Source of the DNA: Tritrichomonas foetus
Lineage: Eukaryota > Parabasalia > Tritrichomonadida > Tritrichomonadidae
NCBI GenBank assembly: GCA_001839685.1
Contig: MLAK01000578.1
Location: forward strand, 8,939-72,938
Length of the DNA stretch: 64,000 nt
Direction: 5' to 3'
This document shows positions 1-10,600 of this stretch, one piece after another. Under the pieces are notes generated by a model. That model was not told the origin of the DNA. It worked only from the letters and a program-made list of their open reading frames with translations, and ran no database searches. The stretch's first letter is position 1, and every line of letters begins with the position of its first letter. A program made the position numbers and the translations under genes.

Positions 1-148
1 ATTCAAGAAAGAAGATATTCAAGAAAGAAGACATCAAATGTGAATTCAATATGATATTTTTGGATTATTACATGCATCACAAATAAGGAAAAGAAAAATT
101 GCAAAACACAATATTAGAATGAGAAGGTGTTTAACAAACAACAAAAAT

Positions 149-829
149 TCATGGACGAACTGTTGCATTGATTCTCTCAATTGAATCCTGTTTGATTGAT
201 TCAACTGTTTCGATGGAATCTTTATTAATCGACTCAACAGTTCCAAAAGAGTCTTTCAGGCCATTATCACCCTTGCGAGTTTCTTGAGTATTCATACAAC
301 TTTCTGAGTTAGCCCAAAAAACTGGAAGTGGATCGCATGATGGCTCTTCTAAATTTCTATCCGGAATGACCAAATTTAGGCCGGGTGAAGCGGTCACGCA
401 TTGGTTTTGATTTTTTATAGATGTGGACAATTTCCTGAAGCATCTTGGCTTCCTTTCCATCCTCGACATTTGGAAATCTCGTAATCTTGCAGCCTCTCTG
501 GACGTTCTTGGGTCAATAATCGAGGAAATCCGATCGGTGAAAGATTCTGCTTCGCGCGTGTGGGAAAGCCACTTCGAGATATCTGACTTGTCAGTTGTAT
601 TTGGAGCAGCGACGATTATGTCGCCTGCGTGGATTTGATAGTACCAGAAAGTGAGGTTTTCGTTAAGTATCTGTCCGTTAGCGACGAAATTCACAGACGT
701 GAGCTGGATTTTTGTCGATTTTCTTAAATCTCCGATTGTTGCACGAGGCGAAACACTTACCTTGGCTATACAATGGCCAGGGAAGTAGACGAGGAGAGAT
801 ATTTTCTTTGATTGGTGATTAACATTCAT
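149..829 (-). CDS. Ubiquitin-like domain protein, trichomonad-type family (226 aa)
   Basis: Residues about 8-75 look like a divergent ubiquitin-like fold: two beta strands, a helix with DLRKSTK, then FVANGQILNENLTF resembling the ubiquitin segment with 'xGxxLxxxxTL'. There is no C-terminal diglycine, so it is not a conjugatable modifier but a UBL-domain protein. After it comes a helix with REAARLRDFQMSRME and a PLPVFWANS motif; both recur in the protein at 57965-58642, so the two are paralogues with the same order of parts. The C-terminal tail holds an imperfect repeat of about 10 residues (ESINKDSIETVESIKQDS). The start ATG at 829 is 19 nt below a perfect Inr. A ubiquitin/proteasome adaptor role is inference from the domain only. 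Confidence 0.75.
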   Translation of the reverse strand: MNVNHQSKKISLLVYFPGHCIAKVSVSPRATIGDLRKSTKIQLTSVNFVANGQILNENLTFWYYQIHAGDIIVAAPNTTDKSDISKWLSHTREAESFTDRISSIIDPRTSREAARLRDFQMSRMERKPRCFRKLSTSIKNQNQCVTASPGLNLVIPDRNLEEPSCDPLPVFWANSESCMNTQETRKGDNGLKDSFGTVESINKDSIETVESIKQDSIERINATVRP

Positions 830-845
830 ATGCTATTTGGAAAAG

Positions 846-850
846 AATGA
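846..850 (-). promoter_or_regulatory. Inr element (TCATT) of the first ubiquitin-like gene
   Basis: TCATT on the minus strand matches the parabasalid initiator TCA(+1)YW. Predicted transcription start is at 848, giving a 19-nt 5' UTR before the ATG at 829. Confidence 0.6.
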
Positions 851-1023
851 GAAAATTAAAAATAGAGAATGCATCAGCGATGTTTTTTCTGAAAGAATCG
901 CTGTGTTTTCTGAAAATGTCGATTATTATTCTCAAAATTTGAATGATTTGATTGAATTTTGAAGGCTATTACAGTCATCTAATTTATTTTTCTTAGTCAA
1001 ATTTATTGGTGAAATTAAGTGTA

Positions 1024-1096
1024 ACCGGTTTTACCGTGAACATATAAGGTCAAACATAAGGTCAAATTAACAAAAAGTGTTCACGGTAAAACCGGT
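1024..1096. repeat. Perfect 19-bp inverted repeat with direct repeats in its loop
   Basis: Arms ACCGGTTTTACCGTGAACA (1024-1042) and its exact reverse complement (1078-1096) flank a 35-nt loop. The loop holds two direct copies of ATAAGGTCAAA (1044-1054 and 1056-1066). The arms are clearly more GC-rich than their surroundings. It could be a cruciform or RNA hairpin, a regulatory site shared by the two divergent genes, or the remnant of a small foldback element; the sequence alone does not decide. Confidence 0.85.
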
Positions 1097-1271
1097 CGAA
1101 TAGTTAATCGTCCGATCAAATCTAGGTTGATAAATGGTGAATTAAAGGTGAAAAAACGAACTTTTTCAATATAATTCTGCCCAGGCAGAGTTTGATGATT
1201 TTTTATTATCGTTCACCAAAATCTGATCAGACTATTTGATCAATCAAACTTATCTTTTTTTATATAACATT

Positions 1272-1276
1272 TCATT
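1272..1276 (+). promoter_or_regulatory. Inr element (TCATT) of the p29 gene
   Basis: TCATT at 1272-1276 gives a predicted start of transcription at 1274 and a 14-nt 5' UTR. This supports the ATG at 1288 over the in-frame GTG at 1279. Confidence 0.65.
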
Positions 1277-1287
1277 ACGTGACTTTT

Positions 1288-1944
1288 ATGAATGATAAAA
1301 ATACCTTCAAAGGAATTGATTACGTGTTAAATCAATCAATGACAAAAAAAGTTGATGGAATTTCCGAAATTAGATCACTTCAAGGCCAGACAATTTGCCT
1401 TGATAATAGATCCAATACGGCGAATGCAGTTCAACTCAAAGAGAAGCGAAATGAAACAAAGAAAAATAGGAAATACAAATGGCAGTCATACTCTACTCGT
1501 AAATTCAGGAAGCAAAACGAACAATTAAAAAAAGGAAATTTTTCTTATGAAAAAATGGACAAAATTTCAAAATTATGGGAAGAATATGCAAGTAAAATAA
1601 AAGGACATGAGCAAAGTGTAGCAAAAATGGATTTTCATGGAGCTACGATAACCATCACAGCATCACCTGATCCTTCAATTGTGGGCTTAACTGGTCGAAT
1701 CATAAAGGAAAGCTATGGAGCTCTAATTATCATTTCTGAAGATAATAAAATCAGACAAGTTAATAAAAATCATACAATTGCAGAAGTCTGCCTCCCATTG
1801 ACAAAATCTGACAATTCTGAACAGACAGAATCTCCAGAGCTACAGGACCGCTATGAAATAAACTTTACAACAATGCGATGCAGACCTTATCTTCGTGCAA
1901 CAAAGAGATGGAAGCATCGAACACCAATTGAGCTTCCTTTTTAG
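1288..1944 (+). CDS. POP4: RNase P/MRP subunit p29 (Rpp29/POP4 family)
   Basis: A 218-aa protein. Residues about 114-170 form the Rpp29/Pop4 Sm-like barrel, recognisable from FHGATITITASPDP followed by SIVGLTGRIIKESYGALIII, the family pattern 'pslvGl.G.vv.Et.ntl.i'. Upstream is a basic, lysine-rich region typical of the eukaryotic protein. Known role of the family: an RNA-binding protein subunit of nuclear RNase P (5' maturation of tRNA) and RNase MRP (pre-rRNA processing). The start was set at the first ATG, 14 nt below a perfect Inr. It is shorter than a human-type protein only at the extremities; the core is complete. Confidence in the family is high although individual residues are divergent. 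Confidence 0.85.
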   Translation: MNDKNTFKGIDYVLNQSMTKKVDGISEIRSLQGQTICLDNRSNTANAVQLKEKRNETKKNRKYKWQSYSTRKFRKQNEQLKKGNFSYEKMDKISKLWEEYASKIKGHEQSVAKMDFHGATITITASPDPSIVGLTGRIIKESYGALIIISEDNKIRQVNKNHTIAEVCLPLTKSDNSEQTESPELQDRYEINFTTMRCRPYLRATKRWKHRTPIELPF

Positions 1945-2225
1945 AAAGTTCACCAAGATGGTTTTGAATGATTTAGCATGAAATTTTTATTATCAAGTGA
2001 GGAAGAATATGTTGATTTCTGGATAAATGCATTTATAAATGAATCCAAAATGATGATCTTTGCTCAAAAAAAGCAACAATAATAAGTAATACTCATGAAT
2101 GTTTCTATTTTTAATAAACTGTTTTTAATTTCGATAAATTACTTCATTTTCTAGTTTTATATATTGTTCCAGAAAAAAGTCAAAATAACAAATCAGGAAA
2201 TACTACCAAACAAACATTTTTTTTA

Positions 2226-5200
2226 TTATAAATTTAAATTGTAGTTTCGAATTGCTTCTTGTGCCTTTGAAGGATTTCTACTGATTGTTGTTGCTGCTGT
2301 TCTTTTTAGTGATAAGATTGCTCTCCGAATGCCTTTCCCACTTGGAACTCCACCAAATTTTCTCGTGATTCTAAGTGCTTCATTTTCAATATTTTCAATT
2401 TCAGTTTCTAACCTAGCATTTTCTGATTCAATTCGAATAATCAATAAATCATTTTTACTTGATTTGGGTAAAAATTGCTTCATTTTTCTTCCACAATTAT
2501 GTTCCATGTATTCCAATTCATCCATTTGTACTTTGAGGCTTTCCAGAATTTTACTAAACCTATTTCTAGCTTTCTCTAGTGCAATGAAAGTGTCTCTAGC
2601 ATGTTCAGAAACCTCATAAAGTTTTAGGACTTTTCTTTTTGATGATTTTTGTGGATTACTATCACTTGCTGTTTCAACATTACCAATTTTTTCTAAAGAT
2701 GCTTTCAAATATTGAATTCTTTTTTCAAGTGCAGAATTTGCTTCAGCTGTTGAACTTCGAACACGAAGTGGCTGTGATGCAATAAATATTTGCAATCTTT
2801 GTTCTTCATTTTGGATTCTTTCTTCGATTTCTTTAAATGAATTATAAAGAGTGTTGTTTTCTACACGAAGAAGTTCGGCTGACAACTCAATTTCTTTTGT
2901 TCGAAATGTTGAATCAGTTAAATGTATGATTTTATTGTTTTCATTTCTAAGTGCGAAATATTCGGAATTTATAGTTCTCAATTGTGCTTTCAAATCACTG
3001 ATTTCTTCTTTGAGCCTGTCCGTATCTTCTTTTATGAAATCATATGGTGTTGGCTTATCATCATCTTTTTCGTCTTCACTATCACTTTCATCTCGGTTTT
3101 CTTTGTTATTTTCATTGCCGTTTTCGTTTTCATTCATTTTTTGGTTTGAGATTTCGCTTTCATATTCACTTTTGTTTTCATTGCTTTTCATGTTTTCTCC
3201 ATTAGAATTTTCTCTGTTGATTTCTTGAAGATTGTCTTCGCTCGATTCTTCATTATTCTCTTGTTCATCACCATTTCCTTTGTTTTCTTTTGCGATTTTT
3301 GTTTCTTCCTCCTCTCCAGAGTATCTTTCTTCATGTTTATGTTGTTCTTTATTGTCGATTTTTTCTTCTTCCTCCTCTTCGTAGAATTTTTCCTCGTTTC
3401 CTCTATCATCTTCATCAAATTGAGTTTCTTCTTCTCTTTTCTCACTGGAATTATTTCCCCGTTCTTCTTTTTCTTCTTCATGGGCGACAATTTTCTGCCT
3501 CTCTTGATTATTGTCATTACTGTATTCATCTTCAACATGTTCTATTTTTTCTTTACTTTCAATATTTTCATTTTTATTTTCATTATAGCCTTCATTTTCA
3601 TTATCAGAAGGTGTTTCTGAACTGGAAACGTTAAATATGCCTCCATTTTTAATTTTATTTGATTCAGATTGACTGGAATTTTCGCCACTTGGTGAAAACT
3701 TAGATAATTTTGCCTGCAACATTTCAAGGGATTGAACTTTGTCATCTGATGAATTTTGATGGAATTGATCATATTCTGAACCTAGGTTTTGATAGTCTGA
3801 ATTGTTTTTTCCACTATTTAAGTCAGTTGATTGAGCATCCGAAGAATTATTGAAAATATTTGGCTTATTCGAATAATCAGAATAACTACTGTCAAATTTA
3901 TTTTTTCGAATGATCCTTTGGTTTTCATTATTATTTTGACTGTCATTTGTTAAATCATTGTTAATTTGAACTACTTCAGCTTTTTTGACAGATTCTTCAT
4001 TTCCCACATTCTCTTCTTCACTCTTAGTTTCATTATTGCTTTGATCATTATTCAGTTTAATTTTATTATGGGTATCATTCTGGTTTTCATTATTATTTTG
4101 AACATTTTTCTGATAATTATTTTGATTGCTGCTATTATTATTTGTGTTTTCTTTGTTACTTTTCTTGTTGTTTATGTTGTGATTGAGATTTCCGACTTTT
4201 TTAAGAGCTTCTGATGAAGAAAAAGTAAAGAAATCAGCAGGTGAAGCGGAAGAAGAAGAAGAGACTTGAAATTTTTTAGTTTTGGGGTTTTCAGATGGGC
4301 TTGTATTTTTATTCAGGAATGAGTTGTTTATTGCTTTTATTGAATCAAGTTCATCTTCATAAAAACGAATCATATCGCTTCTCACCTCAACCAAATTAGA
4401 AAGATATTCGATATCTGATTCAAGGTATCTTTGTTTTGTTTCTTCAGCGAATTGTGGATCCAAAAATGGACCAATATCACCATCATATTTATTCATTTTC
4501 ACGTATTCTGCTCTCAATTTGTCGATTTCTGCTTCTAATTCTTTAATTTCATTTTGAGCTTTTTGATTTGCATCAAAAATTTCTTTTTGAAGGTTGCTGC
4601 GTTCTTTCAACAGCTCAGCCTTTCGATTTACTTCATCTATCATTAATTGTGTTCCAATTTGAGTTGATTTTAAAGTTGATTCAAGTTTATCAATTTCAGA
4701 TTTTATTTTTGAATCAAAATGTTGACCAGCTTTTGATGTTCTTGAAGCGTGTGATGTCTTTGATGATTTTGATGAAACAGATAACTTATCATCATCGTTG
4801 TGAATATTTTTTTCAGGGGGTTTATTTGCAAGATGAACACGTGGCTGAACTCGTGGTGATTTGATTTTATTTCCGCGGAAGTCTAAAGAGTGTCTTTTTA
4901 ATGACATCGAATAAAGCCTTCCTTGAACAGGTTTAGAAGAATCTTGTGAACTATTTCCATAATTTTTTTGGACAGATGATTCACTTTTTCTGTGTCGTCG
5001 CATTTCTGTTTGCTTTTTAATCTCGGAAAAATCATCATTTGAATCATCATTGAAAACTTTTTGAATGGTTTGTTCAAATTGTTGCATGTTTTTCTTGACT
5101 GGCAAATCTAATGCAGCAATATTGGCAGAGATTGATTTCTCAGCTTCTTTTATGATTGAACAGCATTCAAAAATAGATTTTTGTTTTTTATTTTTATCAG

Positions 5201-5822
5201 GAATCATAATATTGAAAAATTCTGTGTATTCACCCATAAAATTTTGATGAAGAATTTCAAGCTGAGAAAGAATTGTTTCAGAAGCAGCATTGAAATCATT
5301 TTGAGTTAATTCAAATATGGAATAGCAATTTTGCTTAATTTGGTTAAAATAATCGGTTGAAATATTTGCGTCAGATCCCCAAAGACGTTTAGATTCAAAA
5401 ATTGTTGAAACTGTGTCAATAAGTTTGTCAATTTGAGAAATTAAAAATTGCGCCTTTCTTTCAGTTTCATTCATTCCGAAAACTTGACTCAGGATTTGCT
5501 GGAATTTTTCGCATAATTCTAAGGTGATTTCTGGATCGGATTTTTTAGTTATTGACGATTCGCCTTCTTCAAGGATATCATTTAATAGGTCACGAAACGA
5601 AATAAGCTGCTCTTCTGTAAAAAATCCATTGACACAAGCTTTGCTTATTCTTATAATCGACTTTTTGAAAACTTGTAGTGGATTTTCATCATCTGATGAT
5701 TTATTTTTTGCTGCTACAAATCTTCTTGGATCAGGCGGAATAAAAGATTTTCTTTTTCGTGGTAGATGAGGTTTGGCTTGGAAAGGATCGGTTACTTTTA
5801 ATGACGAGTGCCTTTGCCTCAT
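2226..5822 (-). CDS. Large low-complexity coiled-coil protein (1198 aa)
   Basis: I do not recognise a named family. The N-terminus is basic (PRKRKSFIPPDPRRF, residues about 22-36). A heptad-rich coiled coil spans about 370-500, then an Asn/Ser-rich stretch (about 510-750), a Glu/Asn/Lys-rich stretch (about 754-920) and a second long coiled coil (about 920-1160). This layout suits a cytoskeletal or scaffold protein, which trichomonads have in large numbers, but no enzymatic motif is visible. The Glu-codon runs (GAA/GAG) create long open antisense frames between 2.3 and 4.9 kb that I regard as artefacts. A TCATT Inr lies 50 nt before the ATG. It is about 190 bp from the hydrolase gene on the same strand; no functional link is evident. 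Confidence 0.7.
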   Translation of the reverse strand: MRQRHSSLKVTDPFQAKPHLPRKRKSFIPPDPRRFVAAKNKSSDDENPLQVFKKSIIRISKACVNGFFTEEQLISFRDLLNDILEEGESSITKKSDPEITLELCEKFQQILSQVFGMNETERKAQFLISQIDKLIDTVSTIFESKRLWGSDANISTDYFNQIKQNCYSIFELTQNDFNAASETILSQLEILHQNFMGEYTEFFNIMIPDKNKKQKSIFECCSIIKEAEKSISANIAALDLPVKKNMQQFEQTIQKVFNDDSNDDFSEIKKQTEMRRHRKSESSVQKNYGNSSQDSSKPVQGRLYSMSLKRHSLDFRGNKIKSPRVQPRVHLANKPPEKNIHNDDDKLSVSSKSSKTSHASRTSKAGQHFDSKIKSEIDKLESTLKSTQIGTQLMIDEVNRKAELLKERSNLQKEIFDANQKAQNEIKELEAEIDKLRAEYVKMNKYDGDIGPFLDPQFAEETKQRYLESDIEYLSNLVEVRSDMIRFYEDELDSIKAINNSFLNKNTSPSENPKTKKFQVSSSSSASPADFFTFSSSEALKKVGNLNHNINNKKSNKENTNNNSSNQNNYQKNVQNNNENQNDTHNKIKLNNDQSNNETKSEEENVGNEESVKKAEVVQINNDLTNDSQNNNENQRIIRKNKFDSSYSDYSNKPNIFNNSSDAQSTDLNSGKNNSDYQNLGSEYDQFHQNSSDDKVQSLEMLQAKLSKFSPSGENSSQSESNKIKNGGIFNVSSSETPSDNENEGYNENKNENIESKEKIEHVEDEYSNDNNQERQKIVAHEEEKEERGNNSSEKREEETQFDEDDRGNEEKFYEEEEEEKIDNKEQHKHEERYSGEEEETKIAKENKGNGDEQENNEESSEDNLQEINRENSNGENMKSNENKSEYESEISNQKMNENENGNENNKENRDESDSEDEKDDDKPTPYDFIKEDTDRLKEEISDLKAQLRTINSEYFALRNENNKIIHLTDSTFRTKEIELSAELLRVENNTLYNSFKEIEERIQNEEQRLQIFIASQPLRVRSSTAEANSALEKRIQYLKASLEKIGNVETASDSNPQKSSKRKVLKLYEVSEHARDTFIALEKARNRFSKILESLKVQMDELEYMEHNCGRKMKQFLPKSSKNDLLIIRIESENARLETEIENIENEALRITRKFGGVPSGKGIRRAILSLKRTAATTISRNPSKAQEAIRNYNLNL

Positions 5823-5869
5823 TTATTTTTAATAATTGAAACCACTTTTTGTTGGAAAAAACTAAATTG

Positions 5870-5874
5870 AATGA
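5870..5874 (-). promoter_or_regulatory. Inr element (TCATT) of the 1198-aa coiled-coil gene
   Basis: TCATT on the minus strand, predicted start at 5872, 50 nt before the ATG at 5822. It is somewhat farther than usual but is the only perfect match I saw in this gap. Confidence 0.45.
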
Positions 5875-6012
5875 ACACAGTGAAATATTTCAGTATATTC
5901 GGCCACTTTTCTACACAATTTTTGTCCCAACAAAAAATGGGAGATTAACAAAAATAACAATATTTCGATAATAAAATATGAATTATGCTTATTAAATATG
6001 AATATCATAGGT

Positions 6013-7263
6013 TTATTGATTATTCTTGTCGTTAATTACACTTTCAAACCATTCTGGTACTATTTGGTCAACAATAGAAATATTCCCGTCATTTCCAGTG
6101 AGGAAACTTACATGTCCACCTTCTGGATAATGAACTAAAACAGCATTGTCACTCTTTTCTATCTCTTTAATTGGCATAAATTTCTTACATGTGAAAGGAT
6201 CATCATCGGCACCAATAAACAATGATGGAACTTTCAATTTCGGTATTTTATCATAAACTTCAATGGTCTTATAAAGTTCTTCAGCTGTTTTGAATCCAAA
6301 TTGTTCACAATAAATTGCTTGATCGAATTCCGCCATTGTTTTGGCATTTTCAGCAATTGGATTATTAATGAATGGGCTCTTTTTCGCAAAATGTGTTAAT
6401 TTTGCCATGATAACAGGTTGATAAAGTCTGCTTTGAATTGGCCAATGTAAAACTTTTTCTGCTTCAACCGGATTATATGTATGTGATACGAGAGCTATTG
6501 CGTCTAGATCACCAACAAGTGCACCATATTGCACTGTTTGATAAGCACCTAATGAAAAGCCAACCATAAACATATGCTTTGGTTTGAATTCAGAACGAAT
6601 ATGACGGATGACCAGCTCGAGGTCATCTGTATCTCTAATTATGACCATTTGGGCTGTTGTTATTGGTGCACCAGAACAATAGCGATTGTTGGCAACAACA
6701 ACTCGCCATCCTTTTTTAACGCCGGCTTCCGCCAAATTATTTGTACATGGCTCACGAGTTCCACCCGCGCAAGTGTGAATGATAACTAGAATTGGGGTAT
6801 CTTCTTTCATGTCGTCGGTCTCAAACCAGTCTAAAGCTGAAGTTCCGCCATCTGTATATTTAATTAATTCTCTTCTGACAGAATTCGTCATTCTGGACTT
6901 CCTGCGGTATCTCATTCCTCTGACTGTATGAATGTGGCAGTTGAGGAGCCACCAGGTTGGGCGGTATGGCTTATGGAGAGATTTCGTTGCAGCAACCAAA
7001 TGAGCAACTTTCCCGCTTGGATTGAAATGAAGCATTGGTCGATAATTGCGAGTGATGCGATAGAGGACAAAAAGAGCTGCGAGTAAAACTATCGAGAGGA
7101 CAAAATAAAGCAAAAAATGAAGAAAAGACATCGATGTGAAGAGAGTTTTTGAATAGAAATTTTCAAAGTGAATGACCAGTTTTTGGTCGGACAAAAATTT
7201 GCTTCGCTTTTTCATGGATAAATGATCGTAACTTTTAAATGAATCAGAATTTTGAGACTTCAT
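6013..7263 (-). CDS. Membrane-anchored alpha/beta hydrolase, ABHD1/2/3 (YheT/EMB8) type
   Basis: A 416-aa protein with one hydrophobic helix at about 44-68, then an alpha/beta-hydrolase fold. The nucleophile elbow is GFSLG (235-239, Ser237). The acid lies in GADDDPF (351-357) and the base in EGGHVSF (His384), in the order and spacing of the family. Further family signs are RPTWWLLNCHIHT (about 101-113), IIHTCAGGTREP (oxyanion region, about 161-172) and NNRYCSGAPITT, the counterpart of 'NxRGxxG'. Members act as lipid esterases or phospholipases on membranes; the substrate here is unknown. All three catalytic residues are present, so it is probably active. The ATG at 7263 is 26 nt below a TCACT Inr. 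Confidence 0.88.
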   Translation of the reverse strand: MKSQNSDSFKSYDHLSMKKRSKFLSDQKLVIHFENFYSKTLFTSMSFLHFLLYFVLSIVLLAALFVLYRITRNYRPMLHFNPSGKVAHLVAATKSLHKPYRPTWWLLNCHIHTVRGMRYRRKSRMTNSVRRELIKYTDGGTSALDWFETDDMKEDTPILVIIHTCAGGTREPCTNNLAEAGVKKGWRVVVANNRYCSGAPITTAQMVIIRDTDDLELVIRHIRSEFKPKHMFMVGFSLGAYQTVQYGALVGDLDAIALVSHTYNPVEAEKVLHWPIQSRLYQPVIMAKLTHFAKKSPFINNPIAENAKTMAEFDQAIYCEQFGFKTAEELYKTIEVYDKIPKLKVPSLFIGADDDPFTCKKFMPIKEIEKSDNAVLVHYPEGGHVSFLTGNDGNISIVDQIVPEWFESVINDKNNQ

Positions 7264-7685
7264 TCAATAAATTTCAATAATCATGAAGTGAATTTCGTTC
7301 GAATAACAACGAGTGATTGATGCTGTTATCTCGCGTTGTATTTTGAATTCTTACTTTGTAAGTGATTATCATGGAATAGAATCAATTTAGAATCTAATCC
7401 TTCAAGGAATTCTCACTTTCTATTCATCAGGGATCTAATATATAAACTTGAGAATGGCATGCAATCATCTATAATCTGCATATATAGAAATAATTAACTG
7501 TTTCATGGAATAGTATATTATACGTGTGAATCATTTTTCAAGCAAGTATGAGATAATGAGACATATCATATGAAAATATTTGTCTGACATATGATATAAA
7601 AACTTTTTTCTTTCAATGACCAAAATCTAACTGAAAAATGCATTCAATTATTTGAATGAAGAGCGACTAAGATCAAATTTTGGAA
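7264..7685. other. Divergent promoter region, hydrolase/UTP20-like
   Basis: Non-coding and AT-rich, between the divergent hydrolase and UTP20-like genes. An Inr for the hydrolase lies at 7287-7291. I saw no perfect Inr close to the ATG of the UTP20-like gene. Confidence 0.5.
7287..7291 (-). promoter_or_regulatory. Inr element (TCACT) of the ABHD-type hydrolase gene
   Basis: TCACT on the minus strand fits TCAYW; predicted start of transcription at 7289, 5' UTR of 26 nt. Confidence 0.55.
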
Positions 7686-10600
7686 ATGAGCAATGATATT
7701 CTAAAGACTCGCCATAAATTTAAGTCTTTTTCGCAACAGATCGCTTTAATTAATGCTGATGTTAATACTGCATTTGAATTAAGCATCACAACTCCAGGCG
7801 ATAGCGCAACAGCAACGTTTTTTTATGCAGCCCTGCTTGATACTCTCCAAAAGAACTTCGATCCATCGTATACAGTTTTTTCTCGAGAAATGCTTCCTCT
7901 TTCGCGCACATTACCTTTAATCCTTCATAACAAAGATAAAATATTCCGACTAATCATTGATTATTTGAAGCGACCATATAACGAAACAAAAGGTGGCATT
8001 GAAAATGTATTAAAACTTATTAGTCACCTTTCGAGAGATTTACGATCGGATTTTTATCCTTACTTTCACGAGATTTTTACCAGTTTGGCGAATTTAATTG
8101 TTATTGAAGATCCAAGTTTTGTTAGTAGCTTTTTCCAATGTTTATGCTTTTTGCTTAAATTTTTGCAAAAATGGCTTGTTCAAGATATGGATAATGTACT
8201 TAGTCTTTTTGTGACATCTTATTTTAATCACCCACATGAAGATGTCCGTAGATTAAGTGCCCAATCATTAGCCTATTTATTAAGACAGGCTCCAAACAAG
8301 AAACGGATTCATAAGCATCTTCTCAATATTGTGAAATCATTTTTAGAAGGAAAAGATGAAGAAGAATCTGTAAGAATTATTAAAACTCTAGGTGGGTATC
8401 TTTTCTATCATGAAATCAAAAATGTTTCACATTCGCTTTGGTCAAATGCTCCAAAATTAATTAATCCATTTTTGCAGGTGAAAGAACAATTTGTTTTTGA
8501 TTCATTTTTATATCTGATCGACAAAGTTGTAAAACATGTTAATAGGCAAAAAGCACAAGATTATATTCAAGGTCTTGCTCAGCGTCTTCCTTCAATTGAT
8601 GTCATACTTTGTTTCAAAGTATTTATTAAATTAATGGAAGCTCAAAATCACGGACTTTTTGAAAATTCTAATATATTATTATCAATTCTTGAAGAAAATG
8701 GCCAGAACTGCCCACCAGAAATTTTGAGTCAGTTTTTGGCTGTTTTAGACAACTTTAAAGTTTCTGAAGAGAATCACAAAATTGTTTCTGAGGCAGTGAT
8801 TCATTTATTAAATAATTCGGATATTAACCAAGTACTTGAAACCTTGAAAGATGCTCATCGAATTGCAACTATCTCATCAGAAGGTATAATAAAATATGTT
8901 GATTCTCATTTCAACCAAATTTTACCAAATATTAAATCAATTTTCGATTGGATTAATCCAAATCCAGCCATAATTCCCGATTCTTTGGTGATTAAATCAA
9001 ATAAAGCTTTTAACAAGCATCGAGACGTTGTTGTTCCACTTTTCTATTATCTTCATAATCATGAAACTTATGAATTAATGAAAAAATTAAATAATCTTAC
9101 AATTGTTGAGCATGGAGCTCTGTTTTCATTAATGGGTGAATTTGATTCAGATCTTTTAATTTCACAACCACCCAAATTTATTGAATTTTTAGGTGATCAA
9201 ATTCAAACAGAAGAAGCTTTAAAGATTCTTCGTCATTTAGTAAACGTTTGTTATCGTTTACAACCTGAATGGCTTCATTCAAATTCCGATGTTTTCCAAA
9301 CAATTTTTAATCGAATTAGTTTTAATACACCCAATTGTGAAATTCAAAAGCTTGGTGCTTCAATTTTATCGACATTTATTAAAGAAGAAAAACCAATTGA
9401 GCTTTATACTGGTGATGAATTAATTGTTCAAGCAGCAAATACAATATGGAACAAATATGATAAAAGCAATGAATCATTACGAAGAGGTGAATCAATGATT
9501 GAACGACTTACAAATTCTATTCAGAAAATTAAAAACTTTGATAAATTAGTTGATGTTACTTTAGCATTCGCTAGGCATGAATATCTTAGATTTAGAGAAC
9601 ATACATCGAATTTAATTGGTTCAATTATTAAATTTGATCCAGAAAAATATGGTCCAATGTTTGTTTCTGAATTAGATAAATATTATCCATGGGTTAACAA
9701 TATTAATACAAATGATCATTTATTTGGTAATACATTGTTCAGAGGTATTCAATGTGGCCATTATGTTGATCAGAATTTAGTTGACTTAATTTCCAAATTC
9801 TGTCATCGTGATGAGCAAGATAATGATTCGGTTAATAATAAAGTTCTTGCAATTGAAACACTTGTTGCATCAACAAGAGATTCGAAATATAATGATCAAG
9901 TCGTTGAAGCAGGCTATGCCCTTTTACGATCAATTCATGAAAAAATTAGGAAAGCTGCATTCAGTTTAGTGTATACTATTGTAATTGTTGGTAATCGGAA
10001 ATTAAATGAACCACAAAGAGAGAAAATCAAAACATTTTTAGAAATTTTCATCAATGCTGAAAATAACAGTCTTTTAGTTAAGTTTAATGAATTTCTTGAA
10101 GAATTTTCATTTGAACGATTATTTATTGGGAAAGTTGCAGTCTATCTTTCAATTGGTGTAGCTCATGAATTTTTGGCCGAAAAAAGAACTAAAAAGAAAC
10201 AATATAAACAAAGAGCAGCAAATCTTCTTCAAGCTTTAGCTTTTCTCACTAAAGAAGAAGTTTCTCCACTTGTTGAGTCTTTCTTAGTTGAAACACCAAC
10301 TGCTTCAGATATTCGTCGTTTCCCTAAGTTCTTTATTCCAATGATTTCACGTATTCCACATCATTTAGTTGATTATTTACCACAAATCTCACATTTTCTC
10401 GAATCTGCTTTGAAACAATCTTCTATTGGAAGTCGTGAAATGAACAATTCATTGAATGCATCTGCATTATTCTTTGAATCACCAGAATTTTACGGATTTG
10501 AAGAATTTGCAGAAAATTGTTTATGTGTTCTTGATTATGCATTAAATAGTAATGACCAGCCAACTATTAGATTGACAACTGCAATTGCTGGCCAATTCCC

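Larger units (their letters stand above)
830..1287. other. Divergent intergenic region with a perfect inverted repeat
   Basis: Separates two divergently transcribed genes. Apart from the two Inr elements near its ends it is AT-rich and non-coding, and contains the 19-bp inverted repeat listed separately. Confidence 0.6.

Noticed and set aside
2329..4864. Several long plus-strand frames opposite the 1198-aa coiled-coil gene
   Set aside because: They arise from GAA/GAG codon runs read backwards (Phe/Leu/Ser/Ile-rich), with no promoter and no family.
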